This document shows, in pieces, positions 40,655 through 49,157 of a DNA stretch of 64,000 nt; within the stretch, counting starts at the first letter, position 1; each line of letters begins with the position of its first letter. The stretch comes from Streptomyces cucumeris. Lineage in GTDB: Bacteria; Actinomycetota; Actinomycetes; Streptomycetales; Streptomycetaceae. Location: the NCBI RefSeq assembly GCF_024295805.1, contig NZ_JANCLX010000021.1, positions 86,031-150,030 on the forward strand. Reading direction: 5' to 3'. The notes under the pieces are model-generated. The model saw only the letters and a program-made list of their open reading frames with translations, was not told the origin of the DNA and did no database searches. The translations under genes were made by a program, and so were the position numbers.

Positions 40655-42301
40655 ATGAGCCCCACGCATGAAGTCCTCAACCAGCCCCCGCCCCTCGTCG
40701 GCTTCACCACGGCGGACGACCCCGCCCTGCTGGAGGCGCTGCGCCGGGACGGCGGCGCCTGGGGCGAGGCGGAGGTCCGGGAGGTGGGCGCGCGGGCTGG
40801 TTCCGCCGAGGTCCAGGACCGGGCGCGGATGGCCGAGGAGCACCCGCCGGTGCTGCACACCCACGACCGCTACGGCCACCGGGTCGACGAGGTCGAGTAC
40901 CACCCCGCCTACCACGAGCTGATGGCGGAGGCCGTGGCGAGCGGCCAGCACGCGGCGGCGTGGCGCGACAGCCGCTCCGGCGCCCATCTGGTGCGCGCGG
41001 CCAAGTTCTACGCCTTCGCGCAGGCCGAGGCCGGGCACGGCTGCCCGATCTCCATGACCTACGCCGCGGTTCCCGCGCTGCGGGCGGAACCGGAGCTGGC
41101 CGCGGCGTACGAACCGCTGCTGGCCGCCCGGGAGTACGACTTCGGACTGCGTGCGCCGCTCGGCAAACGCGGTCTGATCGCGGGCATGTCGATGACGGAG
41201 AAGCAGGGCGGTTCGGACGTCCGCGCCAACACCACCCGAGCCGTCCCGGCCGGTGACGGCACCTATGTGCTCACCGGCCACAAGTGGTTCACCTCCGCGC
41301 CGATGAGCGATGTCTTCCTGACGCTGGCCCAGGCCGACGAGGGAGTGACCTGCTTCCTGGTGCCGCGGGTCCTGCCGGACGGCACCCGTAACGCCCTGCG
41401 GCTGCAGCGGCTGAAGAACAAGCTGGGCAACCACTCCAACGCCTCATCGGAGATCGAGTACGAACAGGCCGTGGCCTGGCGGGTCGGCGAACCGGGCCGC
41501 GGGGTGCGCACCATCGTCGAGATGGTGAACATGACCCGGCTGGACTGCGTCATCGGTTCGGCGGCGGCCATGCGCACCGGGCTGCGGCAGGCGCTGCACC
41601 ACGCCGAGCACCGCCGGGCGTTCGGCGCCGAACTCATCGACCAGCCGCTGATGCGCCACGTTCTGGCGGACCTGGCGGTGGAGTCGGAGGCCGCCACCAC
41701 CCTGGCCATGCGGCTCGCGGCGGCGCTGGACCGTGCGGAGGCCGGGGACGCGTCGGAGGCGGCGCTGCGCAGGCTCGGGCTGGCGGTCAGCAAGTACTGG
41801 GTGTGCAAACGCGGTTCGACCCACGCGGCCGAGGCCCTGGAGTGCCTGGGCGGGAACGGCTATGTGGAGGACTCGGGGATGCCGCGGCTGTACCGGGAGG
41901 CGCCGCTGCTGTCCATCTGGGAGGGCTCGGGCAACGTCGCCGCGCTCGACGTACTGCGCGCGCTGGGACGTGAGGAGGGCGCGCTCGACGCGTTCCTCGC
42001 CGAGGTCGAGAGCGCGGCGGGGGCCGACGCCCGGCTGGACGCGGCCGTGGCACGGCTGCGGGCGCTGCTGCCGCAGCTCGGCGACCCGCAGCGGGCCCAG
42101 TTGCTGGCGCGCCGGCTGGCCGAGCAGATGACCCTGGTGCTCCAGGGCAGTCTGCTGGTGCGCTACAGCCATCCGGCGGTCGCCGACGCGTTCTGTGCCT
42201 CGCGGCTGGACGGGGACTGGGGGCACGCGTTCGGCACCTTGCCGCCGGGGACCGACACCGGACCGATCCTGGAGCGGGCCCGGCCCAAGGATCTGCGGTG
42301 A
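40655..42301 (+). CDS. AidB-like acyl-CoA dehydrogenase
   Basis: 548 aa from ATG 40655 (GAGGAG at 40639-40644). The N-terminal signature THEVLNQPPPLVGF and the extra ~150 residues relative to ordinary acyl-CoA dehydrogenases are those of AidB. FAD contacts SMTEKQGGSDVRANTT and the catalytic-region segment CLGGNGYVEDSGMPRLYRE are intact. E. coli AidB protects DNA against alkylation damage and has weak isovaleryl-CoA dehydrogenase activity. Here, coupled by a GTGA overlap to an enoyl-CoA hydratase and controlled by a PaaX-like protein, an acyl-CoA catabolic role seems more likely than DNA protection. Confidence 0.85.
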   Translation: MSPTHEVLNQPPPLVGFTTADDPALLEALRRDGGAWGEAEVREVGARAGSAEVQDRARMAEEHPPVLHTHDRYGHRVDEVEYHPAYHELMAEAVASGQHAAAWRDSRSGAHLVRAAKFYAFAQAEAGHGCPISMTYAAVPALRAEPELAAAYEPLLAAREYDFGLRAPLGKRGLIAGMSMTEKQGGSDVRANTTRAVPAGDGTYVLTGHKWFTSAPMSDVFLTLAQADEGVTCFLVPRVLPDGTRNALRLQRLKNKLGNHSNASSEIEYEQAVAWRVGEPGRGVRTIVEMVNMTRLDCVIGSAAAMRTGLRQALHHAEHRRAFGAELIDQPLMRHVLADLAVESEAATTLAMRLAAALDRAEAGDASEAALRRLGLAVSKYWVCKRGSTHAAEALECLGGNGYVEDSGMPRLYREAPLLSIWEGSGNVAALDVLRALGREEGALDAFLAEVESAAGADARLDAAVARLRALLPQLGDPQRAQLLARRLAEQMTLVLQGSLLVRYSHPAVADAFCASRLDGDWGHAFGTLPPGTDTGPILERARPKDLR

Positions 42302-43083
42302 CCTCCGACGGGGGCGGGGCGGCGGTCCGCACCGAGCGGGCGGGCCCGGTGACCACCGTGGTGCTCGCCCGCCCCGGCGTCCGCAACGCGGTGGACGGGG
42401 CGACCGCGACCGCCCTCGCCGACGCCTTCCGCGCCTTCGACGCCGATCCCGCGGCCCGGGTGGCCGTGCTGTGGGGCGAGGGCGGCACCTTCTGCTCCGG
42501 CGCCGACCTCAAGGCGGTCGGCACCGAGCGCGGCAACCGCGTGGCCGAGGACGGCGACGGGCCGATGGGCCCCACCCGGCTGCGGCTGTCCAAACCGGTG
42601 ATCGCTGCGGTCAGCGGCCACGCGGTCGCGGGCGGGCTGGAGTTGGCCCTGTGGTGCGATCTGCGGGTGGTGGAGGAGGACGCGGTCTTCGGGGTGTTCT
42701 GCCGCCGCTGGGGCGTACCGCTGATCGATGGCGGCACGGTACGGCTGCCCCGGCTGATCGGCGCGAGCCGGGCCATGGACCTGGTGCTGACGGGGCGTCC
42801 GGTACCGGCCCGGGAGGCGTACGACATCGGGCTCGCCAACCGGCTGGTGCCCCCGGGCCAGGCCCGTGCCGCGGCGGAGCGGCTGGCCGCCGAGATCGCC
42901 CGCTTCCCGCAGACCTGTCTGCGCGGCGACCGTGCCGCGCTGCTCGAACAGGAGGGGCTGCCGGAGGAGGAGGCGATGGCCGGGGAGTTCCGTCACGGCC
43001 TGGCGACCCTGGCCGAGGGGCTGGACGGCGCGGCCCGCTTCGCGGCGGGCGCGGGACGGCACGGCGGCTTCGACGACCTGTGA
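42298..43083 (+). CDS. Enoyl-CoA hydratase/isomerase (crotonase family)
   Basis: 261 aa from GTG 42298, overlapping the upstream stop by 4 bases. The oxyanion-hole segments GGTFCSGADLKA (~62-73) and SGHAVAGGLELALWCDLRVV are present. The usual acid/base pair region reads CRRWGVPLIDGGTVRLPRLI. The reaction is likely hydration of a 2-enoyl-CoA produced by the AidB-like dehydrogenase. Ends 24 bases before a perfect palindrome that probably terminates the operon. Confidence 0.88.
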   Translation: MTSDGGGAAVRTERAGPVTTVVLARPGVRNAVDGATATALADAFRAFDADPAARVAVLWGEGGTFCSGADLKAVGTERGNRVAEDGDGPMGPTRLRLSKPVIAAVSGHAVAGGLELALWCDLRVVEEDAVFGVFCRRWGVPLIDGGTVRLPRLIGASRAMDLVLTGRPVPAREAYDIGLANRLVPPGQARAAAERLAAEIARFPQTCLRGDRAALLEQEGLPEEEAMAGEFRHGLATLAEGLDGAARFAAGAGRHGGFDDL

Positions 43084-43106
43084 GCCGCGGGCCCTCTAGA
43101 CCGGTG

Positions 43107-43132
43107 CGTCAGGGGCGGATCCGCCCCTGACG
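43107..43132. terminator. Perfect 26-bp palindrome after the AidB/hydratase operon
   Basis: CGTCAGGGGCGGA followed directly by its exact reverse complement, ending CCGCCCCTGACG. As RNA it forms a strong hairpin 24 bases after the stop codon. A role as protein-binding site for the downstream gene cannot be excluded because there is no spacer between the arms. Confidence 0.7.
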
Positions 43133-43232
43133 TCAACCCCGGCACGGTGAACCCCCCTCCCCCGTAACCCGTTCGGGCGAAAACACGGGGCCGCACGGCT
43201 GACACCGGTGTGATGGGCCAAAGATCTTCCTC

Positions 43233-43976
43233 GTGAACCGATGGCATCGCGCATGGCGTTCAGGGGTCCTCGTCACGGCCCTTGTCTGCGCCTCGGCGGG
43301 GGCGACGGCCGCGGCCGACGGAACGGGTGGTGGGGACACGTCCGTCACGCCCGCTCCCGGACGGACGGTCGACGTCCGGGTCCGGGCGGGAGTGACGGAC
43401 GAGGGGGCGTACGCGGCCGCACGGATCGAGGTCCGCCCCGGCTTCTGTATGTGCGCGGTCGCGTCGGCCGGGACGGACGGCGCGTTCGCGCACTACGGAC
43501 ACTGCCCCACGCCCACCCCGACGCCCACCCCGACGCCCACACCCACCCCTACGCCCACTCCGACCCCCACGCCGACGCCGACTCCCACACCGTCCCCCAC
43601 GGTCTCGCCGACGCCCACCCCGACGGCCACACCCACCCCGACGCCGACGCCGAGTCCCTCGCTGACCTCGAAGGCTCCGGCGCCCGCTGCCGAGCGCCCT
43701 ACGCCCCGCCGGACCCCCTCGCCTCGGCCCACGCCGCCCCGGCCCTCCCCGGCCGCGCCCGGTGAGCCCGCGGCGCCGTCCTCCGAACCGGCGCCCGCCC
43801 CGACGCGGGCCGAGCCGGTCCAGGCGCCGGCGTATCGCCCGCCCCGCCGCGACGAGCCCCCCGAGGGAACCTCGTTGGTCACCTTCACCCTGCTGCTCAC
43901 GGCGCCCGCGGTGCTCGCGGCCGCCGCTCTCCGCCCGCGTTCACGCTCCGCCTCACGCGGCGGACGGCGCGGCTGA
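43233..43976 (+). CDS. Secreted Pro-Thr-repeat surface protein with C-terminal membrane anchor
   Basis: 247 aa from GTG 43233 (no strong ribosome-binding site). Signal peptide at ~8-27 (GVLVTALVCASAGATAAA), a short mature head with a cysteine triplet (FCMCAVAS...HYGHC), then ~50 residues of PT repeats and ~75 residues of mixed P/A/S/T. A hydrophobic C-terminal helix (LVTFTLLLTAPAVLAAAAL) and a basic tail follow. It is likely a cell-wall-spanning stalk anchored in the membrane. The three cysteines might bind metal or form a disulfide. No family recognised. Confidence 0.72.
   Translation: MNRWHRAWRSGVLVTALVCASAGATAAADGTGGGDTSVTPAPGRTVDVRVRAGVTDEGAYAAARIEVRPGFCMCAVASAGTDGAFAHYGHCPTPTPTPTPTPTPTPTPTPTPTPTPTPTPSPTVSPTPTPTATPTPTPTPSPSLTSKAPAPAAERPTPRRTPSPRPTPPRPSPAAPGEPAAPSSEPAPAPTRAEPVQAPAYRPPRRDEPPEGTSLVTFTLLLTAPAVLAAAALRPRSRSASRGGRRG
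43505..43656 (+). repeat. Pro-Thr-encoding tandem repeat
   Basis: An imperfect array of CCCACCCCGACG-like units, each 6 or 12 bases encoding PT or PTPT, within the surface-protein gene. Third-position variation between C, G and T shows some decay; length variation between strains is expected by slippage. Confidence 0.85.
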
Positions 43977-44008
43977 TCCGCCCTGCCGACCCGCTCCGGA
44001 GGTTACCC

Positions 44009-44779
44009 ATGCCCGAATGGCTGATTCTGACGCTTGTGATGGCCGGGGTCTGCTCGGCCGTCGTACTGGCCGCGGTCCTCAACTCCCGCCGCCTCGGCGT
44101 GGAGGACGATCCCACCGAGACCCCCGATGTCCTCGACTACATGATCATGATGATCGGCGTGGTCTACGCGATCGTGCTCGGTCTGGCCATCGCCGGGGTC
44201 TGGGAGGCCCGGGGCGCCGCCCAGGACGGGGTGCGTACCGAGGCCCAGGCCCTGCACGAGGTGAGCCAGCGGGCGAGTGTCTACCCGCCGTCCGTACGCG
44301 ACCGGATCCGTGGGGACATCGACGCGTACGTGGACCACGTGGTGTCCGAGGAGTGGCAGGTGATGATCGACAAGGGTGAACTCACCGAACGCGGCACGGT
44401 ACTGCTGGACGCGGTGCGCCACGAGGTCACCCATGCCCGGCCCCGGACGGCGCTCCAGTCACAGGCGTACCAGCCCATGGTGGACGAGGTGGCGGCCGCC
44501 GACGCGGCCAGGACCGCCCGGCAGCAGAGCGCGGGGCCGACCATGCCCCAGGTGGTCTGGATCGGGCTGACGCTGGGGGCGGCCCTGGTGGTGGGGCTGA
44601 TCTTCACCCTGCAGATCCGCCGCTCCCCACGGGAGCTGATGCTGTCGGTGATGTTCACCAGCCTGATCGTCTTTCTGCTCTTCCTGGTCTGGGACTTCGA
44701 CGATCCCTTCGGACGCTCGGTCGGTGACGCGACCGCCCCGTTCACCGATCTGTTCCCCAGCGCAACGGGAGGCGCTTGA
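44009..44779 (+). CDS. DUF4239-type membrane protein
   Basis: 256 aa. Two N-terminal membrane helices (~4-24 and ~44-68), a ~110-residue soluble region rich in charged helices, and two C-terminal helices (~180-200, 208-228). The second helix VLDYMIMMIGVVYAIVLGLA with GVWEARGAAQ just after it is typical of DUF4239. Function unknown. Its 3' end overlaps the convergent P450 gene by 38 bases. A GGAGG upstream (43997-44001) supports the start. Confidence 0.75.
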   Translation: MPEWLILTLVMAGVCSAVVLAAVLNSRRLGVEDDPTETPDVLDYMIMMIGVVYAIVLGLAIAGVWEARGAAQDGVRTEAQALHEVSQRASVYPPSVRDRIRGDIDAYVDHVVSEEWQVMIDKGELTERGTVLLDAVRHEVTHARPRTALQSQAYQPMVDEVAAADAARTARQQSAGPTMPQVVWIGLTLGAALVVGLIFTLQIRRSPRELMLSVMFTSLIVFLLFLVWDFDDPFGRSVGDATAPFTDLFPSATGGA

Positions 44780-46031
44780 GCCCGTTCTGGAAGTTGGAGG
44801 TCAGCCGCACCGGCTCCCCGGCCAGGCGCAGTCCGGGCAGCCGGTCGAGGGCGGCGCGCAGCATGGCCCGCATCTGGACGCGGGCCAGTTGCGCACCCAT
44901 GCAGAAGTGCGGCCCGTGGCCGAAACTGACGTGGTCGTTGGGTGAGCGGGTGGGGTCGAAGCGGTCGGGGTCGGCGAAGACCGTCTCGTCGCGATTGGCG
45001 GAGGCGTGGAAGACCACGACCTTCTCACCGCGCCGGATGAGCTGTCCGCCCAGTTCCACATCACGGGTGGCGGTACGGCGGAAGTCGACGACCGGCGGCC
45101 AGAAGCGCAGCATCTCCTCCACCGCGGAGCCGGTCAGTCCGGGCCGTGTCAGCAGCAGCCGGTGGCTCCCGGGGTGTTCGAGCAGGGTGAGCAGCCCGCC
45201 GGGGATGCCGTTGCGCAGTGTCTCGTTGCCCGCCACCGCGAAGAGGAAGAACATGGTCTCGAACTCCTCGCGGCTGAGCCCTGCCTCCCGCATCCGCGCC
45301 ATCACACTGCCGGGCCGGGGCCGTTCGGCCAGCGCATGGGCGTAGCCGAACATATCGGCCAGGGCCTCGCGGGAGCGCGGGTTCACCGGCCGTCCGTCCG
45401 GGCGGACCGCCGGGGTGGGCCGGAGGGCGAGGGCGGCGCGTCCGGAGGGGCTCAGCTCCCCCGGGTCGGCGGTGCTGGACCCGGCGTGGTCGGTGTCCTG
45501 GTAGCCGATGACGCGGTTGGACCAGTCGTACAGCAGCCGCCGGTCGCTCTCGGGGACCCCCATCACCTGGGCCAGGGTCCACACCGGCAGATCGGCCGCG
45601 AGCTCGACGAAGTCGGCCTCGCCGCGGTCGGCCACGGAGTCGATGAGCGCCGCCGCACGATTCCCGATGGCCGTCTCCAGTTCGCGTACGGCGCGCGGGG
45701 TGAGGGCGGCGGCGACGATCCGGCGGAGCCGCACATGTCCTGGCGGATCCTGATTGAGCATCATCGCCCGGACGAAGTCGAGGTCGGCCGGGGTGTCGGG
45801 GTCGCGGATCTGGGTGGCGCCCAGCCAGGAGGAGAAGACCTCGGGGGTGCGCAGCACATGTTTGACGTCCGCGTGCCGGAACACCGCCCAGAAGCCCGGG
45901 CCCGCGGGCCACCCGCCGACCGCGGGCTCCTCGATCCGGCAGACGGGGCGGGTGGCGCGCAGGGTGCGGAAGAGCGCGTAGGGGACGCCGGTGGCATAGG
46001 TCTCGGGGAGGAACGCCTCGACAGGGTTCAC
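44742..46031 (-). CDS. Cytochrome P450, CYP125/124/142-like
   Basis: 429 aa. Haem-binding loop FGHGPHFCMGAQLAR with Cys377; ExxR helix (EEMLRFWPPVVDFRR segment); I-helix FAVAGNETLRN, in which AGNET-RN is characteristic of the CYP124/125/142 group that hydroxylates the terminal methyl of steroid side chains or branched lipids. NQDPPGHVRLRRIV is the conserved C-helix segment. No ferredoxin is beside it. The distance to the KstR2-type locus is about 6 kb, so a steroid-related role is tempting but unproven. Confidence 0.85.
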   Translation of the reverse strand: MNPVEAFLPETYATGVPYALFRTLRATRPVCRIEEPAVGGWPAGPGFWAVFRHADVKHVLRTPEVFSSWLGATQIRDPDTPADLDFVRAMMLNQDPPGHVRLRRIVAAALTPRAVRELETAIGNRAAALIDSVADRGEADFVELAADLPVWTLAQVMGVPESDRRLLYDWSNRVIGYQDTDHAGSSTADPGELSPSGRAALALRPTPAVRPDGRPVNPRSREALADMFGYAHALAERPRPGSVMARMREAGLSREEFETMFFLFAVAGNETLRNGIPGGLLTLLEHPGSHRLLLTRPGLTGSAVEEMLRFWPPVVDFRRTATRDVELGGQLIRRGEKVVVFHASANRDETVFADPDRFDPTRSPNDHVSFGHGPHFCMGAQLARVQMRAMLRAALDRLPGLRLAGEPVRLTSNFQNGLKRLPLRWGTDR

Positions 46032-46100
46032 AGCCGAGACCGTACGGCGCCACCCGCCGGGCGCGTCAAGACGCCGTGAACCACGCCCCGGAGGAGGCCG

Positions 46101-46952
<852 letters not shown>

Positions 46953-47050
46953 TGTTTCTCCTGTCGTACGGTGGCGGTCATATGCGATGCGGTCGTACCG
47001 GGCCCGGCCCGGCTGATGGCCGGTCCGTCCCTGGCGCTAGCCTCGCAGAT

Positions 47051-47512
47051 GTGGTGGACAAACTCCCGGCGTCTTTTGAACGTGGCACCGACGGCCCGAA
47101 GGTCATCCTGGTCGGAGTGGACGGCTCCGATTCCTCCTGGCGCGCCGCGGCGTACGCCGCCGGACTGGCCAGACGGCAGAACGCGCTGCTGGCCGTGGTC
47201 TATGTGCAGCCGGTGCTGCCCGCGGGCGCGGTGCTCGGCGCGGCGGTCGCCGACACCACCGGTGAGGTGGCCGAGGAGCTGGTCCGGGAGATCCGGGAGG
47301 CGACCGAGCGGCTGCGCGGGGTGTTCGAGGTCCGCTGGGAGTTCCACACCTTCCGCGGCGATCCCTACAGCGGTCTGGTGCAGGCCGCGGACGAGCTCAC
47401 CGCGGACGCGGTGGTGGTGGGCGCCTCCGAGCAGGCCGGGCACCGGATCGTCGGCTCGGTGGCGGTCCGGCTGGTGAAGGCGGGGCGCTGGCCGGTGACC
47501 GTGGTTCCGTGA
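47051..47512 (+). CDS. Universal stress protein (UspA-like)
   Basis: 153 aa from GTG 47051 (GTG 47054 equivalent). A single Usp domain with VGVDGSDSSWRAAAYA near the N terminus. The C-terminal VGASEQAGHRIVGSVAVRLV replaces the ATP-binding G-2x-G-9x-G[ST] signature (GAxxxxG...GSVA) in slightly altered form, so ATP binding is uncertain. TAGCCT at 47038-47043 is 7 bases before the GTG and no ribosome-binding site is seen, suggesting a leaderless transcript. The dodecin gene follows after 93 bases. Confidence 0.82.
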   Translation: MVDKLPASFERGTDGPKVILVGVDGSDSSWRAAAYAAGLARRQNALLAVVYVQPVLPAGAVLGAAVADTTGEVAEELVREIREATERLRGVFEVRWEFHTFRGDPYSGLVQAADELTADAVVVGASEQAGHRIVGSVAVRLVKAGRWPVTVVP

Positions 47513-47605
47513 GGCCGGGCGCCGGCCGTCCGGCTCGCGCACGGACGCGCCGTGAGGCACGGTGGGAGGAGCAATCGGACCGCCCCACGGACCGGGGAGA
47601 CTGCC

Positions 47606-47842
47606 ATGTCCCACACCTACCGGGTGACCGAGATCGTCGGCTCGTCCACCGAGAGCGTCGACGACGCGATCCGCAGCGGGATCAGCCGCGCCTCGCAGAC
47701 GCTCCGCAACCTCGACTGGTTCGAGGTGGGCCAGGTCCGCGGGCATATCGAGAACGGCAGGATCGCCCACTACCAGGTGGGGCTGAAGGTCGGCTTCCGG
47801 CTGGAGGCGGCCGACGGCGGCGCGGGCGATCTGCCGGGCTGA
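47606..47842 (+). CDS. Dodecin family flavin-binding protein
   Basis: 78 aa from ATG 47606 (GGGGAGA 5 bases upstream). SHTYRVTEIVGSSTESVDDA, then ASQTLRNLDWFEVGQVRGHI and ARYQVGLKVGF-type ending (here IAHYQVGLKVGF): the full dodecin pattern. It includes the Trp that stacks on flavin and the following Gln. Dodecins form 12-mers that store FMN/FAD or CoA. The C terminus is ~8 residues longer than usual. Confidence 0.9.
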   Translation: MSHTYRVTEIVGSSTESVDDAIRSGISRASQTLRNLDWFEVGQVRGHIENGRIAHYQVGLKVGFRLEAADGGAGDLPG

Positions 47843-47900
47843 GCACGGCCGGACCCGCGGGGCGGATCCGGCCGGTGAGCGGTGCGCCCGGGGAGCGGGT

Positions 47901-48971
47901 TCAGCCACGGGGCAGCACGGAGGACAGCACCGACGGCAGTGGGTACCAGTCGGCCGTCACGAAACTGGCGTGCCCGGCAGCGAGTTGGGCCACCCGTTGC
48001 TTCGCCTGCTCCTCGGTGGGGTGGGTGCCGTCGATGGCCGGGGGCACACCCTGCGCGTCGGTCATGATCAGTAGGTAGTGCCGGTCGTCGTACCAGGCGG
48101 TGTCGATCCCGCCGCCCACGTAGGTGGCGGCGTCCCCGTCGAAGAAGACGAACCAGGGGCGGATGGCCGCGTCGGCGTAGCGGGTGCGCGGATCACCGGC
48201 GGTCGCCTTGATGACCGCGGGGAAGGCGGCGGCCTGCCGCAGCTTCCCGGCGGCGGCGAGGTCGCGGAGGTGGGTGGCGTACTCGCGGTCGGTCCACAGG
48301 TGGTCGAAGGGGTTGCTCTGCTCGACCGTGCCCGGGATCAGCTCGAAGACGAACTTGCCCGCGAGCGCGGAGCGGGAGGGCCAGCCGTCGGCCCGGACCG
48401 CCTCGTCGAGGGTGGCGTGGCCGCCCGTCACATCGGCGGGGCGCAGCAGGGCGTCCCCCAGTGTGCCGCTCAGCAGGGCGTCCAGATCGGCGGGACCGCG
48501 GCCGCCCTTGCCGTTGAAACCGTCCTTCAGCTCGGTCTTGATGACGACCGGGCGGTGTCCGGGGTGGGCGTCGTGCCACGCCTTGAGGTCGGCCAGACAT
48601 CCGGCCAGGCTCTGGTTGCGGGCCTTGGTGCGCAGTTCGGCCGCGGATCCGGCGCCCGCGCAGTTGTTGTCGTTGCCGAACGGATTGCTGTGCGAGACCC
48701 GCCAGCCGGAGCCGAACGCGTTGGTCCACACGTCGAGTTCCAGCAGTGCGGCACCGGAGTCGAGCGCGTCGGCGAAGTACGGGTACTTGTCCTTCTCGTA
48801 CGCGTTGTGCACGCCCACCGATGTGGTGGCGGAGTAGGGCCGGTCGTCCGAGGCCCCGGCCGGACGCGCGTCCGCCGGCGCCGTCAGACACAGTGCGGCG
48901 GCCGCCGCGAGGCCCGCGCCCGTGCCCGAGCGGCGGGGCGTCTCGCCCGCTGTTCTGCCCAAGTGCGCCAT
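47901..48971 (-). CDS. Secreted calcium-type phosphatidylinositol phospholipase C (SaPLC1-like)
   Basis: 356 aa from ATG 48971. Signal peptide (GTGAGLAAAAALCLTAPADA, cleavage ~36). TIM-barrel PLC motifs: VGVHNAYEK (catalytic His, metal Asn), ALLELDVWTN (metal Glu/Asp), VSHSNPFG (second His), VVIKTELKDGF. This resembles the Ca2+-dependent PLC1 of Streptomyces antibioticus. Probably extracellular phosphoinositide or glycerophospholipid hydrolysis. Convergent with the dodecin gene. Confidence 0.8.
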   Translation of the reverse strand: MAHLGRTAGETPRRSGTGAGLAAAAALCLTAPADARPAGASDDRPYSATTSVGVHNAYEKDKYPYFADALDSGAALLELDVWTNAFGSGWRVSHSNPFGNDNNCAGAGSAAELRTKARNQSLAGCLADLKAWHDAHPGHRPVVIKTELKDGFNGKGGRGPADLDALLSGTLGDALLRPADVTGGHATLDEAVRADGWPSRSALAGKFVFELIPGTVEQSNPFDHLWTDREYATHLRDLAAAGKLRQAAAFPAVIKATAGDPRTRYADAAIRPWFVFFDGDAATYVGGGIDTAWYDDRHYLLIMTDAQGVPPAIDGTHPTEEQAKQRVAQLAAGHASFVTADWYPLPSVLSSVLPRG

Positions 48972-49056
48972 CGTCCCCGCCCCTTGTCGACGTCCGGTAC
49001 ACAACTGGGCAGTAGCGTACGGGAGTCGCCTCGCGGGGTACGAGAGGCGGGACGCG

Positions 49057-49108
49057 CGCACAGCGGACGGGCCCGGGGCGCTGATGCCCCGGGCCCGTCC
49101 GCTGTGCG
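49057..49108. terminator. Very strong bidirectional hairpin (23-bp perfect stem)
   Basis: Left arm 49057-49079, 6-nt loop GCTGAT, right arm 49086-49108, with no mismatch. It lies 50 bases after the transketolase stop in the direction of that gene and upstream of the PLC gene, so it should terminate transketolase mRNA and insulate the PLC promoter. Confidence 0.85.
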
Positions 49109-49157
49109 TGGATCATATGGAGTTGTGGGGTCGGCCCTCAGGGGCCGGGAGGCCTGG

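Noticed and set aside
40655..42301. Calling the AidB-like protein a DNA-alkylation repair enzyme
   Set aside because: Operon partner and regulator point to acyl-CoA metabolism; the DNA-protection role is specific to E. coli evidence.
43505..43656. CRISPR-like array
   Set aside because: Repeat units are 6-12 bases, in frame with a coding gene, and without spacers.
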